NCBI RefSeq assembly: GCF_013204825.1
Contig: NZ_JABMKV010000001.1
Span: forward strand, 1 to 64,000
Origin: Pedobacter boryungensis
Lineage (GTDB): Bacteria > Bacteroidota > Bacteroidia > Sphingobacteriales > Sphingobacteriaceae
Length of the DNA: 64,000 nucleotides
Reading direction: 5' to 3'
Below the pieces are notes generated by a model. The model saw only the letters and a program-made list of their open reading frames with translations. It was not told where the DNA came from and did no database searches. Below are positions 9,156 through 18,338 of this stretch, in pieces; position 1 is the first letter of the stretch, and the number at the start of each line of letters is the position of its first letter. Made by a program: the position numbers and the translations under genes.

Positions 9156-10184
9156 ATGTGGTACGATAAATTGATAGAAAAAGATAAATTGCCCGATGCT
9201 GTTTTGCGAGCAGGAATTAGAAAACTTTTAAAACAACGTTTAGCAGATGAAACGATAGGTGATGAAGAATTGCAGCAACGCAAGTTTATGAATTTGATTA
9301 ATGAATTAAAGTCATCACCAATTGCAGTTAATACAACAGATGCCAATGAACAACACTATGAATTACCAACTGAATTTTTTCAATATTGCTTAGGTAAAAA
9401 CCTAAAATATAGTAGTGGTTATTGGAATCCAGGTGTTAAAAATATTGATACTTCAGAAGAAGATATGTTGGCTTTAACTTGTATAAGAGCTGATTTACAG
9501 AGCGGACAAAATGTACTTGAATTGGGTTGTGGTTGGGGCTCATTGTCATTGTATATGTCGGCAAAATTTCCAGAAAGCAAATTTACAGTGGTTTCAAATT
9601 CATCGACACAGAAAATTTTTATTGATGAAGTGGCTAAACAAAGAGATATTCAGAATTTAACGGTGCTTACCGCTGATATGAACACGTTTACCATTGCAGA
9701 TAGTTTTGACCGAGTGGTTTCTGTAGAGATGTTTGAACACATGCGTAATTATAAGTTATTGCTTGAAAAAGTGTCATCCTTTTTAAAACCTGATGGTAAA
9801 TTATTCGTCCATATTTTTACACATAAAACCTTGGCTTATAAGTATGAGGTTATTGACGAAAGTGATTGGATGAGTAAATACTTTTTTACGGGTGGAATAA
9901 TGCCATCCAACCATTTGTTTTTTTACTTTAATGATGATCTGAAAATTACCGAACATTGGGTAGTGAATGGTACAAATTATGGCAAAACTTCTGAAGCTTG
10001 GTTAAGCAATATGGACAAGCATAAAAAGGAGATTATGCCAATTTTACAAAATACGTATGGTAAAAATCAAGCTGTAAAGTGGTGGGTGTATTGGCGTTTA
10101 TTTTATATGGCTTGCGCAGAATTATTTAATTACAATAAGGGTAACGAGTGGATGGTTTGTCACTATTTATTTGAGAAGAAATAA
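9156..10184 (+). CDS. SAM-dependent methyltransferase, cyclopropane synthase / coclaurine N-methyltransferase-like
   Basis: 342 residues, COG2230 family. The SAM-binding motif VLELGCGWGSLSLYMS is near residue 120, followed by VSVEMFEHMRNY and a C-terminal WRLFYMACAELF segment. Several blocks (LGKNLKYSSGYW, EMFEHMRNYK, RYFFTGG-like YFFTGGIMPS, EWMVCHYLFEKK) match my recollection of plant coclaurine N-methyltransferase-like proteins more closely than E. coli Cfa. The substrate in bacteria is not known to me; the lipid context suggests an unsaturated acyl chain rather than an alkaloid. It ends 2 bp before the FAD oxidase start, so translational coupling is likely. A second, more Cfa-like enzyme lies at 12339, so the cluster has two different methyltransferases. 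Confidence 0.82.
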   Translation: MWYDKLIEKDKLPDAVLRAGIRKLLKQRLADETIGDEELQQRKFMNLINELKSSPIAVNTTDANEQHYELPTEFFQYCLGKNLKYSSGYWNPGVKNIDTSEEDMLALTCIRADLQSGQNVLELGCGWGSLSLYMSAKFPESKFTVVSNSSTQKIFIDEVAKQRDIQNLTVLTADMNTFTIADSFDRVVSVEMFEHMRNYKLLLEKVSSFLKPDGKLFVHIFTHKTLAYKYEVIDESDWMSKYFFTGGIMPSNHLFFYFNDDLKITEHWVVNGTNYGKTSEAWLSNMDKHKKEIMPILQNTYGKNQAVKWWVYWRLFYMACAELFNYNKGNEWMVCHYLFEKK

Positions 10185-10186
10185 AA

Positions 10187-11431
10187 ATGCAGAAACTAGC
10201 AATAATTGGTACTGGTATAGCGGGCATGGGTTGTGGACATTTTCTTCATAAAAAATACGACCTCACACTTTTTGAAGAACTCAATTATATTGGTGGTCAC
10301 ACCAATACTGTTACAGTAAAGGAAGGCGAGAAAGAAGTTTTTATTGATACTGGATTTATGGTTTTCAATTATGAAACCTATCCGAATTTGTGCGAACTGT
10401 TTAAGGAAATTAATGCACCAGTAAAAAAAACTGATATGTCCTTTGGTGTTCAGTATTTACCTAGTGGATTAGAATATTCTGGCTCAAGTATAAAGCATCT
10501 TTTTGCGCAAAAACGAAATGTTCTTAATCCTTCTTTCTTAAAAATGCTGATGCAGATTAACCGCTTCAACAAAGAAAGTGTGGCAATTTTAGATAATCCA
10601 ACATATGCTAATTATTCTTTAGGCCAATATGTAAAAGAATTTGGTTATGGTGAAGATATGGTTCGCAAATATCTGATTCCGATGAGTTCCGCGGTTTGGT
10701 CTACACCAATGGAACAGATTTTAGATTTTCCGGCTGTTTCACTAATTAGGTTTTTTAAAAATCATGGATTTTTAGGATTAAATACACAACACCAGTGGTT
10801 TACATTACATAATGGAAGTCAAGCTTACCGAGAAAAATTGATTGAACCTTTTAGAAATAACATTAGAATAAATACTAAAATAACGAGTGTTGAGCGTTTA
10901 GAGAGTGGAAAGGTTTTAGTCACTACGGCAAAAGGTGAAAACCTAGAATTTGATAAAGTAATTATGGCAAGTCATGCTGATCAAACTTATCAAATTGTAA
11001 ATCGTAAAACGGAAGACGAGGAGCGATTGCTGTCTAAATTTAAATATCAGCCGAATATTGCAGTTTTACATACCGATAAATCGCAGATGCCTAAGAAAAA
11101 ACTAGCATGGAGTAGTTGGAATTATAGGGTAGAAAAGCAAGGTAATGTTTTAGTGCCGAGTACTATATATTGGATGAATAAATTGCAGGGTGTATCTGAA
11201 AACGTTGATTATTTTGTCTCGATTAACCCATCAACTACGCTTGACAGAAGTAAAATAATTAAAGAAATTGCATATGAACATCCTTTATTTGATGTGCCAG
11301 TAATGATAGCGCAAGAAGAGCTTTACAAACTCAATGAAACTGGTCCTATTTATTATTGTGGCAGTTATTTTAAGTATGGTTTTCATGAAGATGCGTATAA
11401 AAGTGCTGTGGAACTATGTAAAATGTTATAA
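10187..11431 (+). CDS. FAD-dependent amine-oxidase-like oxidoreductase (COG2907)
   Basis: 414 residues. An N-terminal Rossmann motif GTGIAGMGCG (residues 8-17) is followed by the acidic end of the second strand and GGHTNTV, typical of the flavin amine oxidase / protoporphyrinogen oxidase fold. Further motifs are DTGFMVFNYETYPNL and the FAD-binding C-terminal YYCGSYFKYGFHEDA. This family (predicted NAD/FAD-binding protein, COG2907) is regularly found beside DUF1365 and cyclopropane synthase genes in bacteria, and an equivalent domain forms the N-terminal half of plant cyclopropane fatty acid synthases. The reaction is not established; oxidation or desaturation of the acyl chain is a guess. The gene starts 2 bp after the upstream methyltransferase stop. 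Confidence 0.82.
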   Translation: MQKLAIIGTGIAGMGCGHFLHKKYDLTLFEELNYIGGHTNTVTVKEGEKEVFIDTGFMVFNYETYPNLCELFKEINAPVKKTDMSFGVQYLPSGLEYSGSSIKHLFAQKRNVLNPSFLKMLMQINRFNKESVAILDNPTYANYSLGQYVKEFGYGEDMVRKYLIPMSSAVWSTPMEQILDFPAVSLIRFFKNHGFLGLNTQHQWFTLHNGSQAYREKLIEPFRNNIRINTKITSVERLESGKVLVTTAKGENLEFDKVIMASHADQTYQIVNRKTEDEERLLSKFKYQPNIAVLHTDKSQMPKKKLAWSSWNYRVEKQGNVLVPSTIYWMNKLQGVSENVDYFVSINPSTTLDRSKIIKEIAYEHPLFDVPVMIAQEELYKLNETGPIYYCGSYFKYGFHEDAYKSAVELCKML

Positions 11432-11482
11432 AAATTTGTTGTCCTAACTTGCGAAAAATCTCATTTTTAGTGCTTTTTAAAA

Positions 11483-11510
11483 GAGCTTCTTCATTGCACT
11501 CAGAATGACA
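11483..11510 (+). repeat. Solitary REP-like half element
   Basis: The 93-bp gap between the FAD oxidase and DUF1365 genes ends in a degenerate match to the ...CTCAGAATGACA end of the REP-like family seen at 13624, 43879 and 60699. Only one arm is clear. Confidence 0.45.
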
Positions 11511-11523
11511 AGATTAGTTTAAA

Positions 11524-12330
11524 ATGAATTTCAACTCGTCTATATATGCAGCTAAAGTGATGCATCATAGGTTAGCGCCTAAGAAGCACAGCTTTTGGTA
11601 CAATGTATTTATGTTTTACATAGATTTAGATGAACTAGAGATTTTAAATCAAAAACTTCGCTGGTTTAATTGTAACCGATTTAATTTGTTCAATTTTCGA
11701 GATAAAGACCATTTACAACTTCCAATACAAAACCCAGATCGAAATAAAACTGTAAAACAACAAATTACAACTTATCTAAAATCCCACAATGTGGAGATTG
11801 GTAAAGGAAAAATTATGTTGTTGACTAACTTGTCCGTACTAGGTTATAATTTCAACCCTGTTTCTTTTTATTTCTGTTTTGACGAAAACAATAACCCACT
11901 TTGTGCAGTAGCAGAAATAAGTAATACCTATAACGAAATGAAAATGTTCTTTTTTGGAAAGGATCAATTAGAGGTTGATACGTTTAAACAAAGAACAAAA
12001 AAACATTTTTACGTTTCTCCTTTTATAGATTTAGATGATTTTTTTGATTTCAATCTCACTATTCCTTCTCAAAAATTGAATATCAAGATTGATGATTATG
12101 ATAAACAAGGAAATCGATTTTTTATTAGTACTTTGATAGGTGAAAAAAAGAAGTTAACGAATGCAAGCATGTTGCGTTATTTCTTTTCTATTCCTATGAT
12201 ACCTTTACGTGTAATGGGCTTAATTCATTGGCAAGCATTTAAGCTATGGATTAAGCGCATAAAATATCATCCAAAAGCGGCAAACCAAGATTTACAAAAA
12301 GACGTATATAAACCTTATAAAACCAACTAA
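11524..12330 (+). CDS. DUF1365 protein (COG3496)
   Basis: 268 residues. The N-terminus IYAAKVMHHRLAPKKHSFWY and FYIDLDEL matches the opening of DUF1365 (usually IYxGxVMHxRxxPxxHxFxY), and LSVLGYNFNPVSFYFCFD plus AEISNTYNE are the other hallmarks. The biochemical role is unknown. Genes of this family sit between a COG2907 flavoprotein and a cyclopropane synthase in many bacteria, and that is the arrangement here, so it is expected to take part in the same lipid modification. The start follows a 92-bp gap holding a degenerate REP-like half site; the stop lies 8 bp before the cyclopropane synthase, which indicates cotranscription with it. Confidence 0.85.
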   Translation: MNFNSSIYAAKVMHHRLAPKKHSFWYNVFMFYIDLDELEILNQKLRWFNCNRFNLFNFRDKDHLQLPIQNPDRNKTVKQQITTYLKSHNVEIGKGKIMLLTNLSVLGYNFNPVSFYFCFDENNNPLCAVAEISNTYNEMKMFFFGKDQLEVDTFKQRTKKHFYVSPFIDLDDFFDFNLTIPSQKLNIKIDDYDKQGNRFFISTLIGEKKKLTNASMLRYFFSIPMIPLRVMGLIHWQAFKLWIKRIKYHPKAANQDLQKDVYKPYKTN

Positions 12331-12338
12331 GATTATCA

Positions 12339-13577
12339 ATGTCATCAATTTCACTTATAAAATATAAATCAGGTTTTTATGAAATTGCAGTTGTTTCTGC
12401 ACTCAGTAAAATGAACAAAGGTTTTCTAAATCTAAAACTTCCTAATGGAGAGAGTATAGAAATTGGTAATGTTAATGCATCTATAAAAGCCAATTTAGAA
12501 GTTAAAGATTTAAGGTTTTTTAAATGTGTGGTTTTGTATGGGGACATTGGTTTTGGAGAAGCATATGTAAATGGGCTTTGGGATACTGATAATATTACCA
12601 ACTTAATCAAATGGATTATCTTAAATATCGAAAATGCCCCATCAGTTTCTGGAAGTAAGGTAAAAGCTTTGGGTTTAAATTTGTTTAAATGGTTTAATCG
12701 AATTTATCATAATAATCGCTCAAATAGCATTACAGGTTCTCAGAAAAACATAGCTGAACACTATGATTTGAATAATGATTTCTTTGCCACTTTCTTAGAT
12801 CCATCCATGACGTATTCTGCTGCTTATTTTAAGACACCAGAATTAACCTTAGCCGAAGCACAGGATGAAAAATATCGTCGTCTTTGCGAGCAACTGCAAC
12901 TAAAAGCGAGCGACCACGTTTTAGAAATTGGCAGTGGATGGGGGGCAAATGCTATTTTTATGGCAAAAAACTATGGCTGTAAAGTAACAACAGTAACCAT
13001 TTCTAAAGAACAGCAAAAGCTTGGACAAGAAAGAGTAGCGGCAGCTGGATTATCAGATCAGATAGAAATTGTTATTAAAGACTACAGAAACATTGAAGGA
13101 CAATTCGATAAAATCGTTTCTGTAGAAATGTTAGAGGCAGTTGGTCATAATTATTTAGAAACTTATTTTGCTAAATGTGCTGAAGTTTTAAAACCAAACG
13201 GGATTTTAGCTTTTCAAGTAATTACAAGCCCAGATAGTAGGTACGATAGTTTACGCCGAGGTGTAGATTGGATACAAAAACATATTTTCCCAGGTTCTTT
13301 ATTGCCTTCAGTTGCAGTAATTAATAAAGCGATTAACAGCACTAGTGATTTAACATTAGTTGATTTAAAAGACTTAGGTTTAGATTATGCCCGAACTTTG
13401 AAATTGTGGTTTATAGAATTTAACCACAAACTAAATGAGGTAAAAGCGTTAGGTTTCGATGAACGTTTTATCCGCAAATGGAATTATTACTTGAACTATT
13501 GCGAGGCAGCATTTGAAATGAGGAATATCAATGTTATGCAAATGGTTTACACTAGACCGAATAATACGGAACGATGA
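12339..13577 (+). CDS. Cyclopropane-fatty-acyl-phospholipid synthase family protein
   Basis: 412 residues with the two-part Cfa architecture: an N-terminal lipid-binding region (about 1-130, including FGEAYVNGLWDTDNITNLI) and a C-terminal SAM methyltransferase domain. Motifs: HYDLNNDFF, SMTYSAAYF, the SAM loop LEIGSGWGANAIFMA (from about residue 195), the acidic catalytic-site motif VEMLEAVGHNY (Glu263 and Glu266), and HIFPGSLLPS. Enzymes of this family transfer a methylene or methyl group from SAM to the double bond of phospholipid acyl chains at the membrane. The product (cyclopropane ring, methyl branch or another modification) cannot be told from the sequence. It is the last gene of the cluster and is followed by a strong terminator. 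Confidence 0.87.
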   Translation: MSSISLIKYKSGFYEIAVVSALSKMNKGFLNLKLPNGESIEIGNVNASIKANLEVKDLRFFKCVVLYGDIGFGEAYVNGLWDTDNITNLIKWIILNIENAPSVSGSKVKALGLNLFKWFNRIYHNNRSNSITGSQKNIAEHYDLNNDFFATFLDPSMTYSAAYFKTPELTLAEAQDEKYRRLCEQLQLKASDHVLEIGSGWGANAIFMAKNYGCKVTTVTISKEQQKLGQERVAAAGLSDQIEIVIKDYRNIEGQFDKIVSVEMLEAVGHNYLETYFAKCAEVLKPNGILAFQVITSPDSRYDSLRRGVDWIQKHIFPGSLLPSVAVINKAINSTSDLTLVDLKDLGLDYARTLKLWFIEFNHKLNEVKALGFDERFIRKWNYYLNYCEAAFEMRNINVMQMVYTRPNNTER

Positions 13578-13582
13578 AAAAT

Positions 13583-13613
13583 AAAAAGGTTCGCTTTTTA
13601 GCGAACCATTTTT
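13583..13613 (+). terminator. Rho-independent terminator closing the lipid cluster
   Basis: Eight-bp stem GGTTCGCT (13588-13595) / AGCGAACC (13600-13607) with a TTTT loop, flanked by an A run upstream and T-rich sequence downstream, so it could act in both directions. Confidence 0.8.
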
Positions 13614-13623
13614 ATACAAAATG

Positions 13624-13683
13624 TGTCATTCTGAGCTTGTCGAAGAATATTACTGAATACATTTCGACAAGCTCAACGTGACA
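13624..13683. repeat. REP-like palindromic element
   Basis: Inverted arms 13624-13644 and 13663-13683 (TTCGACAAGCTCAACGTGACA on the right) match at 18 of 21 positions around an 18-nt centre. It lies between the convergent cyclopropane synthase and helicase genes. Related single arms occur at 15267, 18223, 60699 and inside ispG. Confidence 0.75.
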
Positions 13684-13688
13684 ATTAA

Positions 13689-15047
13689 TTAATCCCTTCT
13701 TCTATTTCTGCCGCCACTAAACCTTCTATTTCCTCCACCAGCATTTGCGCCTGCAGTACTACCTGTATGGTTTGGTTTTCTAGCACCACCTGAATGCGGT
13801 TTCTTTTTTGCTCCACTTAAGTTGGGCTCACGTTCACGAGGCTCAAGTTGATTACCTTTCTTCTTCCCACCACTTTTAGCTGCAGCTGCTGCGCTCATTA
13901 AACTTTGCCAGCTCATTGCATACGGATGATCTTCATTTACAGGAACTTTTATGCCAATTAATTTCTCAATATCGTCTAAAAATTCTTTCTCTTCCCCATC
14001 GCAAAATGAATACGCAACACCACTTAAGCCAGCTCTTCCGGTTCTACCAATTCTATGCACATAAGTTTCAGGAATGTTTGGTAATTCATAGTTAATTACG
14101 TGTGCCAATTCATCAACATCAATACCACGAGCGGCAATATCTGTTGCCACTAAAACACGAGTAGTACGGGCCTTAAAGTTTGTTAGTGCTCTTTGACGGG
14201 CATTTTGAGATTTATTGCCGTGAATGGCTTCAGCTTTAATATTAATTTTTAATAAATCTTTTACAACTTTATCTGCCCCATGTTTAGTACGCGTAAATAC
14301 CAAAACGGTTTCAATCGCTTTGTCTTTTAACAAATGAGCCAACAAACTTCTTTTGTCATTTCTCTCAACAAAATAAACTGCTTGCTGTATTTTTTCTGCT
14401 GTAGAAGAAACAGGCGTGACCTCAACTTTAACTGGGTTGGTTAAAATAGTGCTCGATAATTTCTGAATCTCAGTTGGCATTGTGGCCGAGAAAAACAAAG
14501 TCTGTCTTTTTGCAGGTAACTTAGCAATCACTTTTTTCACGTCGTGGATGAACCCCATATCTAACATACGGTCAGCCTCATCCAATACGAAAATCTCGAT
14601 ATCACGCAAGTTTATAAAACCTTGATTCATTAAATCTAATAAACGACCAGGCGTTGCCACTAAAATATCAACTCCACGGTGTAAAGCATCAGTTTGTGCT
14701 TTTTGTCCAACACCACCAAAAATTACCAAGTGTTTTAATGACAAATTTCTGCCATAGGCCTTAAAACTTTCTTCAATTTGGATAGCTAGTTCTCTAGTTG
14801 GTGTTAAAATCAAAGCTCTAATTGGCTTTGGACCTTTAATGTTTGAGTGTGGTTTATCTAATAATTGCAACATCGGTATAGCGAATGCGGCAGTTTTTCC
14901 TGTACCAGTTTGAGCGCAACCTAATAAATCGCGTTTTTGTAAAATAGAAGGTATAGATTGCTCCTGTATAGGTGTAGGTTGTGTATAACCTTCGGTTTCA
15001 AGCGCCTTTAAAATAGGGGCTATGAGGTTTAATTCTGAAAATAACAA
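13689..15047 (-). CDS. rhlE: DEAD-box RNA helicase, RhlE type
   Basis: An ATP-dependent RNA helicase of about 452 residues from the start chosen here. In order it has the Q motif (GYTQPTPIQ), motif [34 protein letters not shown] and HRIGRTGR, then a ~60-residue Gly/Lys/Arg-rich tail ([15 protein letters not shown]) that probably binds RNA. Such proteins act in ribosome assembly or mRNA turnover. A longer reading to 15152 begins at a TTG that is itself part of a -7 promoter box, so it would not be on the transcript. TTG at 15047 gives the standard MLFSELNL family start; ATG at 15092 is the alternative. The gene is convergent with the lipid cluster and separated from it by a terminator and a REP-like element. 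Confidence 0.88.
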   Translation of the reverse strand: MLFSELNLIAPILKALETEGYTQPTPIQEQSIPSILQKRDLLGCAQTGTGKTAAFAIPMLQLLDKPHSNIKGPKPIRALILTPTRELAIQIEESFKAYGRNLSLKHLVIFGGVGQKAQTDALHRGVDILVATPGRLLDLMNQGFINLRDIEIFVLDEADRMLDMGFIHDVKKVIAKLPAKRQTLFFSATMPTEIQKLSSTILTNPVKVEVTPVSSTAEKIQQAVYFVERNDKRSLLAHLLKDKAIETVLVFTRTKHGADKVVKDLLKINIKAEAIHGNKSQNARQRALTNFKARTTRVLVATDIAARGIDVDELAHVINYELPNIPETYVHRIGRTGRAGLSGVAYSFCDGEEKEFLDDIEKLIGIKVPVNEDHPYAMSWQSLMSAAAAAKSGGKKKGNQLEPREREPNLSGAKKKPHSGGARKPNHTGSTAGANAGGGNRRFSGGRNRRRD

Positions 15048-15149
15048 AGTATAATTTTTAAATGTAAATATCGAAGAAGCTAGAGCAATCATTGCTGGAA
15101 GGACTAACTTGCGAGTTGCTTTAAATGATAAAGAAATTCTGCTTCGCTG

Positions 15150-15157
15150 CAAAGGTA
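15150..15157 (-). promoter_or_regulatory. Putative -7 promoter box for the helicase gene
   Basis: On the minus strand the sequence reads TACCTTTG, an exact TAnnTTTG match. Transcription would start near 15143-15146, which excludes a start codon at 15152. No clear -33 TTG box is visible at the expected spacing. Confidence 0.5.
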
Positions 15158-15384
15158 CGGAAATTAATTACTTTATTGTAATATGCCTAACTTGTTGATT
15201 TTTTGAAATGAAAGCTAGCACTTTTTGGTGAGATGTATCCCTGCTTTTTGCTGCAATCTTTTTTGTGCTTCAACAAGCTCAGCATTACAAAAAAGGATTT
15301 TCGCGGCAATCAGGTTTAAGAACGAAAGACAGTTCGAAAGACCGAAAAGTCAGTAAAGAAACTAGGTAGTGTAAGGGTAAAACA
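15158..15384. other. Intergenic region with REP-like half site and simple direct repeats
   Basis: No gene seen. It holds one REP-like arm (15267-15290, CAACAAGCTCAGCATTACAA) and a short stretch of degenerate direct repeats around 15322-15355 (CGAAAGAC, CGAAAGACCG, CGAAAAGTC). Confidence 0.5.
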
Positions 15385-16722
15385 TTAATTTCTTTCCTTA
15401 AATCGTGTAAAGAACAAAAGTGCCAAAATACAAAGTGCAAAACCAACTACACCATTTAGCCTTAATCCATAATCATTTCCTGGATCTTTACCATAAATAG
15501 TTAACATCGCAAAAATTGCAATACCAATTGTTTGACCCAATTTTACAAAGAGATATTTAACTGCGAAGAACATTCCTTCATGGTTCTCGCCAGTTTCTAA
15601 TGTATCTTTTTGAGCAATATCGGCCAAGATTGCGTTTGGTAATATGCCTAATGCAGCTAAAGGAAAAGATGCACAGATCACCAATAAATACATCTGATTA
15701 GTAGGGGTAAAAGGCAGTTTCCCTAAAAAGAAAATGGTTACAAAGATTAGGCTTAAAACACCAAATGCTAATAAAACTAGTGTTTTTTTTCCAAATTTCT
15801 TAGATCCATAATTGATAAATGGATAAAAAACCAATGATAAAATTACCATTAGACCCATAAATTTACCACCATCTGAATCGGGTAAGCCAAGTAATACTGT
15901 CACAAAAAATAACAATCCACTACTCATTAAACTCAAAGCGGTATAATAGGTGAAATCTGAGATCAAATAATATTTGAAATTGCTATTTCTGAATGTATTC
16001 TTAATAGCAGGCAATAAGGGAATATGCGTTGGTTTACTTTGTACATATTCTTTTTCCTTGATAAAAATAATAGGTAAAGTCATTACTATTCCAGAGAAAA
16101 TACTTAAGCCCCAAATGGTATATTGTAATGCTTCAAATCTTTCTGTTACCTGAAATACGGTTTGAATTAAATCAGCAAAATTATTGCAAAGTGCTCCTAA
16201 AATCATTCCTAAGACAAAACCAACTTGTTGAAAAGTAGATAGCTTTACTTTTTCTTCAGGTGTGTGCGTTAACTCCGCCAATAACGCATTATAAGGAATG
16301 ATGTAAGTTGTTACAGAAACGAAAAACCCTGCTAAAATTAGCGTTAGCCACCATGCATTGCTTATGCTTTCTCCTTTTACCAATGGAGTAAAAACCAAAC
16401 CACAACAAACGACAGCAGGTAAAATTGCCCAACGCATTATAGGAAACCGTCTGCCTTTTGGGTTCTTACTACTATCACTTATTGACGCAATGAAAGGATC
16501 GTAAGCAGCATCAAATAATCGGCCTGATGCAGCAATTAATGATAAAATATTAAAAGCGCCAAAAACTAAAAGTTGCGGTACCAAAGGTGACAAACCAGAA
16601 TTAGTTGGTGGCAAATAAAAATAGGGTAGCATTACAATGATAAGATTGGTCATAATGCTCCAGCCCATCATTCCTGATGCATAAATTACTTGTTTTTTAA
16701 AAGGTAGAGTTTTTATCGGCAT
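15385..16722 (-). CDS. GPH-family sugar:cation symporter (MFS)
   Basis: 445 residues with about 12 membrane segments. The glycoside-pentoside-hexuronide:cation symporter (MFS_2) signature is visible: YASGMMGWSIM at the start, then RLFDAAYDPFIASISDSSKNPKGRRFP in the first cytoplasmic loop (the conserved D-P-x-x-G/A-x-x-S-D region with RxR), and FFAVKYLFVKLGQTIG in the second half. It is an inner-membrane transporter; the solute, probably a sugar or glycoside, cannot be determined. Its start is 9 bp from the stop of the APC permease on the same strand, so the two are very likely cotranscribed, though no catabolic enzyme accompanies them. Confidence 0.85.
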   Translation of the reverse strand: MPIKTLPFKKQVIYASGMMGWSIMTNLIIVMLPYFYLPPTNSGLSPLVPQLLVFGAFNILSLIAASGRLFDAAYDPFIASISDSSKNPKGRRFPIMRWAILPAVVCCGLVFTPLVKGESISNAWWLTLILAGFFVSVTTYIIPYNALLAELTHTPEEKVKLSTFQQVGFVLGMILGALCNNFADLIQTVFQVTERFEALQYTIWGLSIFSGIVMTLPIIFIKEKEYVQSKPTHIPLLPAIKNTFRNSNFKYYLISDFTYYTALSLMSSGLLFFVTVLLGLPDSDGGKFMGLMVILSLVFYPFINYGSKKFGKKTLVLLAFGVLSLIFVTIFFLGKLPFTPTNQMYLLVICASFPLAALGILPNAILADIAQKDTLETGENHEGMFFAVKYLFVKLGQTIGIAIFAMLTIYGKDPGNDYGLRLNGVVGFALCILALLFFTRFKERN

Positions 16723-16731
16723 TTATAGTGA

Positions 16732-18084
16732 CTAAATATTGCTTTCTTTTTTGTTGTTAAAGTATCTGATAATGAAATAAATGATGATAAATCCTATAAA
16801 TATATACAAGCCATTTAAGGCGGCATTAGGATCATCAGTATAAATACTAAATGCCACAAATAAATAAGCCGCAATAAATAAAATAGGCAATATTGGCCCT
16901 AATGGAACAGTATAAATGTCTTTTTTGGTTAAATGAGCAGTTTTTTTACGTAAAATAAAAATGGAAGCTGCAGAAGTTGCAAATCCTATGCAATCTAAAA
17001 ATATAGAGTAGTTTAAAATTTTATCGAAAGTTTGAGCGTAGAAAAGCGTAAAAATTGCAATAATGGTAAAAACTGTTAAGCTCACAATCATTACACCATG
17101 TTTTTTTGTGGTTTTTGTAAAGATTTTAGGTAAAGCTCTTTCTTCGCCCATGGCATACATTGCCCTCGGATTACTTAATAAATTTACGTTCACATAACCT
17201 AAAACAGATAAATAGATTAAGATTGATAATAATGAAAATCCTATTGGACCGAAAATTTTACCAGCTAGTATAGCCGCAATACTTTCTGCTGTTTTAAGTT
17301 GTTCAAAACCAATTACTTTAACATAAGCATAATTTATTGCCATGTATAAAGTGATGATAATCGCTAAGCCGATAATAATTGAACGTGGTACAATCTTTTT
17401 TGCCTCTTTTACTTCTCCACCAAAGTTGATGGTTTGTTGATATCCTCCAAAACTAAAAGAAACAGCAATTAGACATAAACCGAGTGCTTTTCCATAATCG
17501 CTCCAAACTGGGGAACCACCTGATACACTTTTAAAAATAGGAGTGATGCCTGTGGTTTGTTCCCCAAAAAATACAGCACATATTAAAGTGAGCACCATTA
17601 AAATTTTAATTATGGTTAAAACGTTTTGTGTCTTCGAACTCGTTTTTAACCCTAATAAATTAATAGCGTAAAATATAATAATACTAATGGTTCCTATAAG
17701 GATTCGGTATTCGCTTGTTTGCATTTCAGGGGCGAGAATAATTTTGCTCAAATATTCAGCCCCAATTAAGGCAATGCCAGCAACCGAGGCGGCATTAGAA
17801 ACTACAATGATACAATTGATAGCGAATGCAATAGATGGATGATAACAGACAGAGAAAATCTTATAATATCCGCCAGTAACAGGGTAACGAGAGCCGATTT
17901 CTGCATAAGTTAAAGCGCCACAAACTGCTATAATTCCACCAATAATCCACGCTAAGAAAAACAATTCAGGAATTTGAGCTTTAGCGGCCACGTTAACAGG
18001 AGTTTTAAAAATTCCCATTCCGATAACCAAGCTGACCACAATCATAGAAAGATCGAAAAGAGAGAGCTGTTTTTTAATTTGCAT
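16732..18084 (-). CDS. APC-family amino acid permease
   Basis: 450 residues with about 12 membrane segments. The N-terminal VIGMGIFKTPVNVA motif is the G-x-G-I-F helix break that binds the amino acid backbone in APC transporters, and AYAEIGSRYPVTGGYYKIF plus SFGGYQQTINFGGEVK match the family (L-type / serine-threonine exchanger subgroup). It is placed in the inner membrane and likely takes up or exchanges amino acids; substrate unknown. It is the first gene of a two-gene minus-strand unit with the GPH symporter, which starts 9 bp downstream. Confidence 0.87.
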   Translation of the reverse strand: MQIKKQLSLFDLSMIVVSLVIGMGIFKTPVNVAAKAQIPELFFLAWIIGGIIAVCGALTYAEIGSRYPVTGGYYKIFSVCYHPSIAFAINCIIVVSNAASVAGIALIGAEYLSKIILAPEMQTSEYRILIGTISIIIFYAINLLGLKTSSKTQNVLTIIKILMVLTLICAVFFGEQTTGITPIFKSVSGGSPVWSDYGKALGLCLIAVSFSFGGYQQTINFGGEVKEAKKIVPRSIIIGLAIIITLYMAINYAYVKVIGFEQLKTAESIAAILAGKIFGPIGFSLLSILIYLSVLGYVNVNLLSNPRAMYAMGEERALPKIFTKTTKKHGVMIVSLTVFTIIAIFTLFYAQTFDKILNYSIFLDCIGFATSAASIFILRKKTAHLTKKDIYTVPLGPILPILFIAAYLFVAFSIYTDDPNAALNGLYIFIGFIIIYFIIRYFNNKKESNI

Positions 18085-18222
18085 GGAGTTTAAATTGATT
18101 TTGGAAGATACAATTTTTTAGCCTTGAGTCAAAAGTCAATACTCTTGAGTAACTAGCTTGTGGCTTAAAATGTTCATTTGTGGAAACTTTGTAATTGATT
18201 TCCATAGAGATTAAATTAAATT

Positions 18223-18263
18223 TGTAATGCTGAGTTTCTTCTTGTCGTTTCGACAGAGGAATG
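18223..18263. repeat. Degenerate REP-like element upstream of parE
   Basis: The stretch contains TAATGCTGAGTTTC and, nearby, TTGTCGTTTCGACAGAG, resembling two decayed arms of the REP family described at 13624. It lies in the 254-bp divergent region between the permease and parE. An apparent minus-strand ORF here (18074-18292) has no recognisable content and was not called. Confidence 0.4.
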
Positions 18264-18338
18264 AAAGAGAAAACTGTTAGGTAATCAATCAATAGATTTC
18301 TCGCTGAGCTCTAAACGACGATTTATCATACAAGAATT

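Noticed and set aside
18074..18292. 72-residue minus-strand ORF upstream of the APC permease
   Set aside because: It translates intergenic DNA including a degenerate REP-like element; no recognisable domain.
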